64,000 nucleotides of DNA from an uncultured Saccharospirillaceae bacterium (GCA_947503895.1 CANNFT010000004.1:425329-489328); one strand, 5' to 3'. Shown: positions 1-8,760, counted from the first letter of the stretch. The notes: a model not told the origin generated them from the letters alone. Made by a program: numbers and translations.

Positions 1-2
1 CA

Positions 3-2363
3 GATAATAGCACTGATAACACTTCATTTGTTTCTGTATCTGCAGTCGTCAATTATATTAGCAATCTGAACAATGACATTAAGGTTGATTTAGAAAATAA
101 TTTTTACTCGATAACAGAGGGTTATTTTGAAACAGATATATTCGCATTTATAGGGAGTGAAGATCGATCCAACTGGAACACTAAGGTGCCTACTTGTGGG
201 GCAATGGTCACCTATATAGATGATATATACGGAAAACTTAAAGAAGAGTTGAGTTGTGATATCTATCAACCAACAAATGTTTCCATTAATGTAAATGGTG
301 AAGAAAGTGTCACGGTTGCACCGACTCGACATGTGGTAAAAACCTACGTTGATGGTCGATTCAAAATACTCAATGATCAATTTGCTAGTCTTTGCCTGCA
401 TGTTGACGATAGTGATTTCTTTGTTTCAGAGTGCCATGATGATCACGACAAGGCACCGTCACGCCATGCGATCAAAAAATACGTAGATTATCGATTTCAA
501 TCTTGTTATGAAGCAATTCCAAATATATCAAGCTTTATTTCCAGTGAAAATATTGAATTCAGTGGTGATACGGAGACAACTATGGCCCCATCTCAGTGGG
601 CTGTTAAACAGTATGTCAAATCCCAATGCGAACTGTATTTAGACCAGCTACCTGAATTTGATAAAAAAATTAGTCGCTATAGTTTTGTTGCATCGGATAT
701 GGATGTACATGACGCCGCACCTTCCCGCTCGGCAGTCTTGGAACTCGTCAACGACCGTTTCATGGAATGTGGTAGTCATGTACAAGCAGTCAGAAACCTG
801 TTTGTACAATCAGTGGACAATGGCAGCAACAATACTGCTGAGATTGCCACTAGGGCTGCAGTTAAATCCTATGTGGATTTAACTTACTCCAGATTACGTC
901 AAGAAATACCAGATATTAGTCACTATATCTCAGGAATGTCACTAAGCAGTAGCGATTGTAATAACTCGCTGGCACCAACCCGCTCGGCAGTTATTGATTA
1001 TGTTGGGGGTATACGAGAAACCGTTAACAGAGTTTCACTCAACTTAAATGCAATCGTAGGAACAAAGGAATTAGGTTCAGAATTTGAGCATAAAGAAAGA
1101 ACCGCCCCGTCCTACAGTAAAGTCGAACACTATGTTTCATCCCGTATTGGTGCATGCAACCAAAGAATTGATTCAATAAAAATTGATATAGATAACGATA
1201 TTAAGGTTTTGCAAGAGAACCAACTTAATTTAGTCACGGTAGATCAGTTCAAGACACGTTTGAGTCAAGAGGTTGATTCAATAATAGATGTCGATATTGA
1301 TGTAAATAGTGGTGATTTTGAATCAGGCAATACAGCGCCATCTACAAAAGGTGTAATTCAATTAATTCGTAATACATTTACACAGAGAAATGCATTTAAT
1401 AGTTTTTTTGCTAATAGCTTTGTTCTTACCAGGGATTTTTTGGCGACCAGCATATCCAGTTTCCTTAATTTTACTGAAGACCAGAAAGTTAGTGAAAGGG
1501 AAAAAGTCGCAACACTGGGTACGGTGATTGATTATGTTGATCATGCAACTTCTCAAACCCAGGGTCATAGCGAAAAGGGTTATGATGTGGCTGTGTTTAA
1601 GGGAGATAAATCCACATTAAGCTATGGGAAACTTTTAGAATTCTCAACCGACGCTCAAGATAACTTAATGCCGACAATGATCTTAAGTACAGGGTCGACG
1701 GCTATGTTATATGGAGTATATAAAGGAGAGGTAAATCCGGGTGATTCAGCCTGTGATAAGATTTATATTCAAACAAGCGGAATTTGTAATCTTACCCTCG
1801 ATTATGCCGTAAATGGGCCTCACGGTGAGGATACAATTGCAATAATCAAATCCTTAACTGGAAAGCCTATTAAGCCGTCCAATAACGGCTCAATTCAAGT
1901 GTCAAATTCTTCTGAAATTAAAATCGGGAAAATACTTAAAGTTAATAACTTTCACCAAGAAAGCCGTGAATCCTATATAAGTTTTAATATAATGGTGAAG
2001 TTATATGAGGAGCCTGTAGTTCCTTCATCTTTAAATATTGATGATCATCCTCCTATTGCAAAGATTCAAACATATAATGACATTAGTAACTCTATAAGCA
2101 CCAATATGCCTTGCAGAGATTACGAGGCTGCGATTGTAAGCTTTGAAAGTACAGCTGGAAATATCGATCAATTTGGGAACGTTGATATTATGAAAATGTG
2201 GCTATCAAAAGAGGATAAGTCTGGAGAGGAATATTGGAAAGTTGATGCTGACTTCGCATCACATAAAAGAGGTGGGCATGAAAAATGGAACGTCAGAGTG
2301 ATGTTCTTTGAAAAACATCTAATAACTGATTTAGATTCAGTAATACCGTCAAAAGTAGCCTAG
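3..2363 (+). CDS. Fibre-like repeat protein, 5' end outside the window
   Basis: The frame is open from base 3 with no stop, so the gene begins left of the window; the GTG at 186 is only an internal codon. The visible part is over 780 residues. Its first two thirds consist of a unit of about 44 residues with the core AP(S/T)xxAVxxYV, as in APTRHVVKTYVD, APSRHAIKKYVD and APTRSAVIDYV. Such units are common in phage and tailocin tail fibres, where they probably form trimeric stalks. The last 270 residues lack the repeat and may be the receptor-binding head. The DUF4157 gene follows in the same direction, which suggests an eCIS or tailocin fibre. Function is inferred from repeat style and neighbours. 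A large adhesin is the main alternative. Confidence 0.6.
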   Translation, partial: DNSTDNTSFVSVSAVVNYISNLNNDIKVDLENNFYSITEGYFETDIFAFIGSEDRSNWNTKVPTCGAMVTYIDDIYGKLKEELSCDIYQPTNVSINVNGEESVTVAPTRHVVKTYVDGRFKILNDQFASLCLHVDDSDFFVSECHDDHDKAPSRHAIKKYVDYRFQSCYEAIPNISSFISSENIEFSGDTETTMAPSQWAVKQYVKSQCELYLDQLPEFDKKISRYSFVASDMDVHDAAPSRSAVLELVNDRFMECGSHVQAVRNLFVQSVDNGSNNTAEIATRAAVKSYVDLTYSRLRQEIPDISHYISGMSLSSSDCNNSLAPTRSAVIDYVGGIRETVNRVSLNLNAIVGTKELGSEFEHKERTAPSYSKVEHYVSSRIGACNQRIDSIKIDIDNDIKVLQENQLNLVTVDQFKTRLSQEVDSIIDVDIDVNSGDFESGNTAPSTKGVIQLIRNTFTQRNAFNSFFANSFVLTRDFLATSISSFLNFTEDQKVSEREKVATLGTVIDYVDHATSQTQGHSEKGYDVAVFKGDKSTLSYGKLLEFSTDAQDNLMPTMILSTGSTAMLYGVYKGEVNPGDSACDKIYIQTSGICNLTLDYAVNGPHGEDTIAIIKSLTGKPIKPSNNGSIQVSNSSEIKIGKILKVNNFHQESRESYISFNIMVKLYEEPVVPSSLNIDDHPPIAKIQTYNDISNSISTNMPCRDYEAAIVSFESTAGNIDQFGNVDIMKMWLSKEDKSGEEYWKVDADFASHKRGGHEKWNVRVMFFEKHLITDLDSVIPSKVA
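318..1370 (+). repeat. Protein-level tandem repeats in the fibre-like gene
   Basis: The codons for the AP(S/T)xxAVxxYV core recur near 318, 452, 584, 716, 844, 971, 1104 and 1335. The spacing is close to 132 bases except for the last interval, which is longer. Two more degenerate units lie upstream near 24 and 186. DNA identity between units is low while the protein motif is kept, so the repeat is old and under selection. Confidence 0.75.
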
Positions 2364-2371
2364 CCAAATAA

Positions 2372-2401
2372 TTTCCCCTCACCGTCATCGGTACGGGGAA
2401 A
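2372..2401. terminator. Stem-loop after the fibre-like gene
   Basis: TTTCCCC at 2372-2378 pairs with GGGGAAA at 2395-2401, with an inner ACCG/CGGT pairing around a TCAT loop. No T-tract follows. It may be an attenuator or mRNA-stabilising hairpin, because the next gene starts 14 bases later. Confidence 0.45.
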
Positions 2402-2414
2402 ATTGATTATTGCC

Positions 2415-2915
2415 ATGAAATCATCCTCCACTTTCACGGATAGTCCTATGTTGGAACAAGCAACTAAAAAACAGAGTGTAAACCCATCTGATAAAAATGA
2501 ATATTCAAGCCAACTGAAGAAAAAAACTAGTACTGCTCAACTGCAAGAAAGTTCGTGCCCGACTTCTGGTTCCATAGAAGGTGGCGCTTCAATGCCTAAT
2601 AACACTGGTTTACCAGATAATTTAAAATCGGGAATTGAACATCTATCTGGTTTTTCCATGGATAGCGTTAAGGTTCATTACAATTCAGATAAACCAGCAC
2701 AATTAAATGCTCACGCATACGCGCAAGGCACAGATATTCACCTAGGAGCAGGACAAGAAAAACATCTCCCCCACGAGGCATGGCATGTAGTCCAGCAAAT
2801 GCAAGGAAGAGTACAACCTACTAAGCAATCAGGAGATGGCACAAATATAAATGATGATGTTGGGCTAGAACGTGAAGCGGATGTGATGGGGGAAAGGGCG
2901 CTAAGTAGTAACTAA
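2415..2915 (+). CDS. DUF4157 (eCIS core domain) protein
   Basis: Codes for about 166 residues from ATG 2415; a TTG at 2403 is a weaker in-frame start. The first 70 residues are polar and low in complexity. The rest matches the DUF4157 pattern: a GLPDNLKSGIE opening, KVHYNSDKPAQL, AYAQGTDIHLG, then HEAWH at 120-124, which is an HExxH zinc-protease-like motif, and VVQQMQGRVQPT. DUF4157 proteins are the family most often found beside extracellular contractile injection systems and are thought to be injected cargo or cargo-handling proteases. Only the domain is present, with no attached toxin. Its place between the fibre-like gene and three leader-bearing small proteins supports that role. The family call is firm; the biochemical role is not established. 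Confidence 0.88.
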   Translation: MKSSSTFTDSPMLEQATKKQSVNPSDKNEYSSQLKKKTSTAQLQESSCPTSGSIEGGASMPNNTGLPDNLKSGIEHLSGFSMDSVKVHYNSDKPAQLNAHAYAQGTDIHLGAGQEKHLPHEAWHVVQQMQGRVQPTKQSGDGTNINDDVGLEREADVMGERALSSN

Positions 2916-3095
2916 AATGTTACTTAATCAAAAGATGAAAGCTAGGCAGTAGTGGGGTTAAAATATTGATCAATGTCTTGAAATGTTTGTTAATTACTCG
3001 CGGATTCAATTCGGTAGTGCGACTCTCAAAGGTAGGAACTAGAAGTAAGTTAGGGTAACTATCCCCGCTTTTCGTTCCGGCCAGAATAAGATGCC

Positions 3096-4078
3096 ATGAG
3101 AAAGAGATACACCCAACTTGCAGAAAATCAAAGGTACCAGATTTACAGTCTAAATTGAGCTGGGTACACGCAAGCTTATATTGCAGAACATATCGGGGTT
3201 CATAGGTCCACGATTAGTTGCGAGTTATAGCGAAACTAGTGACTGCGAGGGTGCCGTCCAAAGCAAACCCAGCACTTGACCGCAGATCCACGAAGGTGAT
3301 TCGGCGCATTACAGAGTATTAATGAAGTAGTGCTGAGTCACTACATCAAGAGGTCTGAAGTCTAGAGTAAATCAATAACTGGCTAGAAAATAATGAAGGC
3401 ATGAGTATTAGTACGGAGTGGATTTATCAATACATCTACGCTGATAAACATTCAAGCGGAAAGCTCAATCGGCATTTGCGTTGCCAGAAGCAAAGAAGAA
3501 AACGCTATAGTAGTTATGACCGTCGGGGACAGTTGAAAGATAGAATATAAATAGAGCTAAGGCCCCCATTAATTGAGCAATGACTACGAATAAGTGATTG
3601 GAAAGCAGACACGGTAGCGGGGCAACAAACAGGCCCTCGGCTCGTCACGTTAGTTGAAAGAAAGACCTGCTATACACTAGTCGGCTTGACCAAGAATAAA
3701 AGCTCTGGAATTGTGACGCAAACCACCCTAGCAATGACCAATAGTCTTGAGAGTAATTTTAAAACCATTTCCGTCGACAATGGGAAAGAATTTTCCGAGC
3801 ACAAGGCAGTAACAACGACAACGAATTTAAAAGCCTATTTCGCGCTCCCTTACCACTCTTGGGAGCGTGGTTTAAATGAGAACAATATTGGTCTATTGAG
3901 GCAGTACTTTCGGAAGAGCGAAGACTTCGCCCTTTTATCTATAGACAAAATTACCGAAGCTGCTGAAAGACCAAATAACCGCCCAAGAGAATGGTTAGAA
4001 TTTAAGGTGCACAATCAATTATTTTTGGGAATCAACCCTCCTGTTGCCTTAGTGAATTTAATCCGCGAGTTGAATTAA
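3096..4078 (+). pseudogene. Decayed IS30-family transposase
   Basis: Translation from ATG 3096 gives an IS30-type N-terminal helix-turn-helix (MRKRYTQLAENQRYQIYSL, then AGYTQAYIAEHIGVHRSTIS) with stop codons inside it. The catalytic region continues in pieces, with SDWKADTVAG, LVTLVERKT, the SVDNGKEF block and the SWERGLNENNIGLLRQYF signature at the end. Several stops separate the first third from the longest open piece (3686-4078), so no functional transposase can be made. Terminal inverted repeats were not identified with confidence. The remnant lies between the DUF4157 gene and the first cargo-like gene. Confidence 0.85.
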
Positions 4079-4180
4079 CTATGTTAAATATCCTTATTTA
4101 ACTTTCGTAGTTTGATCTAGTATATTTTCACTCGTTAAAAACCTGTCACTGATTACATTTAGAACTGGAGTTATCTGAGT

Positions 4181-4816
4181 ATGTACAAAAAAATATCCCA
4201 CAAAAAAGTCAATAAGGTATCTTCACCGCCATTAGTTCAAAATAATGAGATGAATGAGAAAGGTAACGCATTGGAATATAAGCCACTAAGGACTGTCTGC
4301 TTACTTAAAGAAAACATCGAAGATAAGGGCTGCTTAAATATTTCTAATGGAGTCTCACAATTGGTAAGAATAGGTGGTAAAAATTGTACAAATTATCGCG
4401 ACCATAAACTCAAGGTTCAGGAGGATAGTGCTGCATGGGCTCGATGGAATATTTTAGTTGATCAGATAGGCGGTGAGGTTGCAATGAAAGCAGCAGTTGA
4501 GAGTATTAAAACTGATTGTAGTGATGCAGCCGAGTTTATGAATAAGCTGGAAGGTCTATATACTAGTGATCCGGGTGCAGCTGAGGACTCAGAAGATATG
4601 TCTGATTTATATATACCAAACAATGGAAGTGGCACGATAGCAGGAACAGGTTCAACTGCTGGAGGAAAACACTATTGGGTTACATCACCGGGCTCAAAGA
4701 GCTATGCTGGATCGTTTGGAAATCACGAAATGGCAAACAAATGGTGGGCTGCAAATAAAAGTAGCTACCCGGGTGGAACGTTTGGCCAAGGAAATTCTTC
4801 GAAAAAATTCAAGTAA
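4181..4816 (+). CDS. Putative eCIS cargo protein with related leader
   Basis: A 211-residue protein from ATG 4181, preceded by TGGAG. The first 16 residues, MYKKISHKKVNKVSSP, resemble the leaders of the proteins at 6028 and 6767 (M-Y, then basic residues and an NK pair). A VSQLVR motif near residue 65 corresponds to the VVQLAK and LIQLAK motifs that end the leader in the other two. The middle (80-140) is acidic and probably helical. A Gly/Ser/Thr linker precedes a C-terminal module of about 50 residues with HYWVTSPGSKSYAGSF and MANKWWAANKSS, which I do not recognise. It is flanked on both sides by IS30 remnants. Cargo status is inferred from leader and position. Confidence 0.55.
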   Translation: MYKKISHKKVNKVSSPPLVQNNEMNEKGNALEYKPLRTVCLLKENIEDKGCLNISNGVSQLVRIGGKNCTNYRDHKLKVQEDSAAWARWNILVDQIGGEVAMKAAVESIKTDCSDAAEFMNKLEGLYTSDPGAAEDSEDMSDLYIPNNGSGTIAGTGSTAGGKHYWVTSPGSKSYAGSFGNHEMANKWWAANKSSYPGGTFGQGNSSKKFK

Positions 4817-4962
4817 TATAAATCTATAAGCTTAGTTTTTTATCAGAATATAAGGGGCCTTTCAGAGAGATTTAGAGCGGCATGTGAATCGCGCTTTCGG
4901 AAAATAAATGTGAGGGCTAGCTGGTAGAGTCCATGCTTCTCCTGACTAAGAGAAAAGCACTG

Positions 4963-5887
4963 ATGAGTTACCATCAGCTAACTGGAAACGAGCGATACCA
5001 AATTTATATTTTATTGAAATCAGGATTAACTCAAAAGATATAGTAGGTCAGCTGAAGCGTATTCTTCGACAATCAGTCGAGGGCTAAAACGAATTCATGG
5101 TCTCAAAGGCTACCGGCAAGATTAAGCACAGCGATTTAGCGATAATTGAAGAAGCCAAGCCTGCAAGGCTATTAAGCTGAAAGATGAAGTTGTTAGTTTG
5201 TTTGGGCGATTTCTTCGTTAAGATCCCACTCCTCAACAGGTTTCAGATTATCTGCTCAAGCCTAAAAAAGTGTCATTGCATTATGGGACGATTTATCAGC
5301 TAATTTACAAAGAAAAAGCCCGTGGAGGAAACCTCTATCAACACTTAAGTATCGCCGCCAAATCGTACCGTAAATGCTACGGCAGCTATGAACGGCGTGG
5401 AAAGATCAAAAACCGTCGAGATATTGATGGGCGCCAGAGGTCGTAGATCGTTGCGGCCGCATCGGAGATTGGGAAGGCTACACCATTATGGGGAAAGGTG
5501 TCGAAATACACTTCTAAGAATGTTTGAGCGAAAAACATTATGTACCGTGATAATTAGTTTAACGGGAAAGCGGGCCGATTTACTGGCCGAGGCTACGATA
5601 GCGAATATGACCGACTCAAAGCGAAAACTTAAACCATGACGTTTGATAATGACCTAGAGCTCGCTGAGCATGCAGCCATTTGCAAAAAACTAGGCGCTGA
5701 TATCTATTTCGCTTATCTATATGCATCTTTGGAACGAGGATTAAATGAAAACACCAACGGACTCATACGGAAGTATTTTCCCAAAGGCACGGACTTCAAC
5801 GCAGTTACGGATCAACAAATTAGGTTTGTAATGGATCGACTTAATGATCGCCCAAGAAAAACTAGCGGCTGTTATTCACCGAATTAA
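4963..5887 (+). pseudogene. Second decayed IS30-family transposase
   Basis: From ATG 4963 the reading MSYHQLTGNERYQIYILLKSG is an IS30-type N-terminus, soon broken by a stop. Later fragments in shifted frames carry VSLHYGTIYQLIYK, YERRGKIKNR, ERKTLCTVIISLTGKRADLL, then TFDNDLELAEHAAICKKLGA and SLERGLNENTNGLIRKYFPKG followed by the conserved DRLNDRPRKT end. At least two frameshifts and several stops disrupt it. It differs clearly from the remnant at 3096, so these are two separate insertions, not a duplication. The short open frames at 5388-5639 and 5636-5887 are pieces of it, not genes. Confidence 0.85.
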
Positions 5888-5990
5888 TTAAGGGGGTGGC
5901 GAGTAGGTTTGCTCGCTACATACTGAAATTCCAGTTATTACTTGAAGCTGCGTGTCTTTTAGTAAAATCATTATAGGCAAAGAAGAAAGA

Positions 5991-6075
5991 CTATAGCAAG
6001 TGCTAAGGAAAATAAAGGGTTTGAGATATGTATGCACAAGTAGAAAAATCGAAAGAGAATAAGAGTCAGGTGGTT
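5991..6075 (+). repeat. Duplicated 5' module, copy 1
   Basis: About 85 bases covering the 37 bases before the ATG and the first 15 codons of the gene at 6028. By eye it differs from copy 2 (6729-6813) at roughly nine positions plus one single-base indel. It begins CTATAGCAAGTGC. The similarity falls away after codon 15. Confidence 0.8.
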
Positions 6076-6627
6076 ACTAGTTCTGTTGCTCAGAAGAAAA
6101 GCAGTGAGAGGCGGGGCTTTGGGTTCGTTGATTATATGCCTGAAGCGATTGCTCAGAGAAAACATCAAAAAATACAGAATGAATACCATATGAGCGAAGT
6201 AGTTCAGCTAGCAAAGGGTAAAAAAAGTAAACATGATAGAAAGAATCAGGCACTCAACAAATACGAAGGAGTAGGTGGATTACCTGATATATGGAGGGAA
6301 AGACCATCGGCATTGTCATCCTCAAAAGCAACAATGGCGTTAATCAATGATGATCGTAACAAACATGCCTCTAGGCATTTAACCGATTCAAACATATTAG
6401 CTAATTGGAATCCAGAAACTGAAGAGAAATTTAAAAGGCTAGTACATTCCATTTTAACTGCTCCTTTCAATTCTTTTTTCTATGATTTAAGAGGTGAAAA
6501 ATGCAAAGGCTACATATCACGCGACAGGATTGCAGCCTTAGTCTATGACTCTAGTGGTCTTATCGCAACTACCTATGTTGCCAGTGACGAACAGTTTGAA
6601 CAATGGGGAGTAGCTCCGAGTTTTTGA
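6028..6627 (+). CDS. Putative eCIS cargo toxin, possible RNase-type C-terminus
   Basis: A 199-residue protein from ATG 6028. The leader reads MYAQVEKSKENKSQ, then SVAQKKS, then GFGFVDYMPEAIAQRK and VVQLAKGKK near residue 60. From recall, this order (NKS, AQKKS, GFVDxRPEAxAQRK, VVQ) matches the N-terminal region of DUF4157-class eCIS proteins. The C-terminal 130 residues have no recognised domain. The pattern of KHASRH near residue 110, a helical stretch, and IATTYV near the end recalls BECR-fold RNase toxins (His, His, then a late Thr-x-Tyr), but this is a weak match. No immunity gene is apparent. Confidence is good for the leader and low for the activity. Confidence 0.55.
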   Translation: MYAQVEKSKENKSQVVTSSVAQKKSSERRGFGFVDYMPEAIAQRKHQKIQNEYHMSEVVQLAKGKKSKHDRKNQALNKYEGVGGLPDIWRERPSALSSSKATMALINDDRNKHASRHLTDSNILANWNPETEEKFKRLVHSILTAPFNSFFYDLRGEKCKGYISRDRIAALVYDSSGLIATTYVASDEQFEQWGVAPSF

Positions 6628-6728
6628 TATGGGTTTCCTGTTCCTAACGCAATCTAGAAAGCCAATGACAAAAATTACAATCTATTGAAATGTCTTTTAT
6701 CCTAATTGCTATGATCAATAATAAGCAC

Positions 6729-6813
6729 CTATAGCAAGTGCCAATGAAAAATACATGGTTTGAGAAATGTATGCACAAGTAGAGAAATCGAAAGTGAATA
6801 AGAGTAAGGTCGT
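6729..6813 (+). repeat. Duplicated 5' module, copy 2
   Basis: Second copy of the 85-base module, covering 38 bases upstream of and 15 codons into the gene at 6767. It keeps CTATAGCAAGTGC upstream and the MYAQVEKSK coding start. It suggests that cargo genes were made by joining one expression-plus-leader module to different C-terminal domains. Confidence 0.8.
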
Positions 6814-7369
6814 AGCTCAAAAGAAACTGAAACAAAAGACTAACAGTGGTTCGCAACCTACTACACCATTCCTATCTATAGCGGATAACCATAATGCTCA
6901 ATCACAGCCCTCTATTCAAAAGAAGGTAATCTCCCCTATTGATTTCAATTCTGGCTTATTAATTCAATTGGCTAAAGGAGGGGGCGTAAAGCAACCAGCA
7001 ACAAAGAAGAAAGTAGCAACAAAGAAGAAAGCGGCAGGAAAGAAGAACGAGAAAGCAAAGAAAAGGGAGATTTTAAACTTAATTGGTACGTCTCACCTCA
7101 AATCTAGTGTGGCAAAATCGTGGATAAGCCATTATGCAACAGCTGCCGGGGTTCCACCAGTGGGAAAATGTTGTGTGTCAGGATGTGCTAGACAGGCAAC
7201 GGTGGCAGCCCATGTGAAATTCAACATAGGCAAAGGACGAAAAAGTAATAGATATATTGCACCATTTTGTCAAAAACATAACAAACGTCCAAATGGTACT
7301 GTTTTGGGATTAAAAGAAGGCACGCAAGTGGTTGGTGTGGGTCCAAGCCAGAATGTAATGCCAGCATAG
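6767..7369 (+). CDS. Putative eCIS cargo nuclease, Lys-rich linker plus HNH-like zinc module
   Basis: A 200-residue protein from ATG 6767. The leader MYAQVEKSKVNKSKVVAQKK is almost identical to that of the protein at 6028, and LIQLAKGGG near residue 70 closes it. A linker at about 75-105 is rich in Lys and Ala (PATKKKVATKKKAAGKK), like histone H1-type tails, and should bind nucleic acid. The C-terminus has KCCVSGCARQAT, AAHVKFN, and IAPFCQKHNKRP. The paired cysteines, AHV and CxxHNK fit an HNH/treble-clef-type zinc nuclease. It lies 139 bases after the previous cargo gene on the same strand. DNA-damaging cargo is my inference; a non-catalytic zinc-finger DNA-binding protein is the alternative. 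Confidence 0.6.
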   Translation: MYAQVEKSKVNKSKVVAQKKLKQKTNSGSQPTTPFLSIADNHNAQSQPSIQKKVISPIDFNSGLLIQLAKGGGVKQPATKKKVATKKKAAGKKNEKAKKREILNLIGTSHLKSSVAKSWISHYATAAGVPPVGKCCVSGCARQATVAAHVKFNIGKGRKSNRYIAPFCQKHNKRPNGTVLGLKEGTQVVGVGPSQNVMPA

Positions 7370-7516
7370 CAACGAAAAAAATGATACATAAATGGGCAAG
7401 GATAAAAAAAGTTGGACATGTGATAATAGATTCACTTTAGTAGATTCCCACAAAACCCCTAAAATCATCAAAACGATATTTAGCAAAATTGGTATTAAGA
7501 TAATCAGGAAGCTAAG

Positions 7517-8722
7517 ATGCTCTCTATTGAATCTCTACGTAGTTGGAAATTAGCTTCAATCACGGAAAGAGCTATTACAGAAAACGAACGTATTGTTTCT
7601 ACTTTATATGACGAAAAAACAAGTCCTGAATCGATTTCTGATGAACTAAATCCTGAACAAGAATTTAGTTCATCAGAAGAAGAGAGTCCAATATCTTCGT
7701 GTTCAAGAGCAATTGGAGTCAAAAATGCAGTTGTATCTACTGCGAAATATTTAACACACACTGTATCTGATGGCATTCCAACGCAAAAACCTGTTAACGA
7801 AAATCAATTAAATATTTTTTATAATAATGTAAATGAAGATCGAATTAGATCCATCATTGAGCAATTCACATTAGTTATTAAGCATGATAATTTTTTAGGT
7901 TGGTTAACAGATTTACGCTATCAAGTGTTGGATTTTGATTTAGTTGATATCGAGAAAGTTAATCAAAATTCTATTGGGCTTAAGGTTCTACTAGCACCCG
8001 ATTTATCAAATGGGAGCGAAGTTTGGATTGCTTTGGGTGACACATCAAGTGCTCAGGATATGACTCGGTTGTTGGCCTCTGGGTGGCCTAAAAAGCTTAA
8101 GATTGTAGTGAGCCTAGATCGTGAAATTGTGGAATTCGATTCTGCTGTAACTATATGTTTCTTTTTGGCGCACCAAGTGGGTGCGCATTTTGCCCCCTAT
8201 TGGCAGTTATTAGAAAAAGCATTAATCCGAAATCGCCTGACTGCTAAAGAAGCAAGCCAACTACAAGGATTATGGGAAAATTCTGAGAAAACACGTATTG
8301 ACCATCGAGAATTGCATCGGGGTTTTTTAACGTGGCGGCGTTTCAAATTTAGTTCAAGAGCTAAGCTTACCAGTCCGTCCAACTATAGAAATATAATTGA
8401 ACTATTGAGTCAGATGCAGTTTAAAGGGGCGAACCGAAAGCTATTATGGGAGCATTATTGTGCAGATGTAGCGAGTTATAATCCGTTCTCTGGTAAAAGG
8501 GTGCGTACAGAAAAGCAGTATAAGAGGCAGTTGGCTTTTTATACGGAATATGAGCGGTATGCTCGGCGTGAGAGAAAGTCTTATCCGTGGGTTGAGAAGT
8601 TCATTGTGTATCGCGGGTTGCTGTTCGGGTTTGCCTGTTGTTCGGGATTGAGCGTGCTGGCTTATCAGCAATCAGCGAGTATCGGTTCTTTTATTGGTTT
8701 GTTGTATCAGTGGGTTTTTTAG
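7517..8722 (+). CDS. Unrecognised 401-residue protein with C-terminal membrane segment
   Basis: Starts at ATG 7517 with AGGA ten bases upstream. Residues 30-60 are rich in Ser and Glu and look disordered. A mixed alpha/beta region follows (110-230) with VWIALGDTSSAQDMTRLLASGWPK. A basic helical region with RTEKQYKRQ and YERYARRERK covers about 320-360. One hydrophobic segment near 370-395 would anchor the C-terminus. There is no eCIS leader and no family I can name. It closes the cargo block and lies before the repeat patch and lysis genes, so it may belong to the same locus, but its role is unknown. Confidence 0.6.
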   Translation: MLSIESLRSWKLASITERAITENERIVSTLYDEKTSPESISDELNPEQEFSSSEEESPISSCSRAIGVKNAVVSTAKYLTHTVSDGIPTQKPVNENQLNIFYNNVNEDRIRSIIEQFTLVIKHDNFLGWLTDLRYQVLDFDLVDIEKVNQNSIGLKVLLAPDLSNGSEVWIALGDTSSAQDMTRLLASGWPKKLKIVVSLDREIVEFDSAVTICFFLAHQVGAHFAPYWQLLEKALIRNRLTAKEASQLQGLWENSEKTRIDHRELHRGFLTWRRFKFSSRAKLTSPSNYRNIIELLSQMQFKGANRKLLWEHYCADVASYNPFSGKRVRTEKQYKRQLAFYTEYERYARRERKSYPWVEKFIVYRGLLFGFACCSGLSVLAYQQSASIGSFIGLLYQWVF

Positions 8723-8760
8723 GTGCCTAGTGTTAAAAGCTTTGATGGTTATTTCAATGG

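Noticed and set aside
3686..4078. 130-residue open frame as a separate gene
   Set aside because: It is the catalytic end of a decayed IS30 transposase whose earlier parts are visible upstream with stops.
5388..5887. Two 83-residue frames as genes
   Set aside because: Both are frameshifted pieces of the second IS30 remnant.
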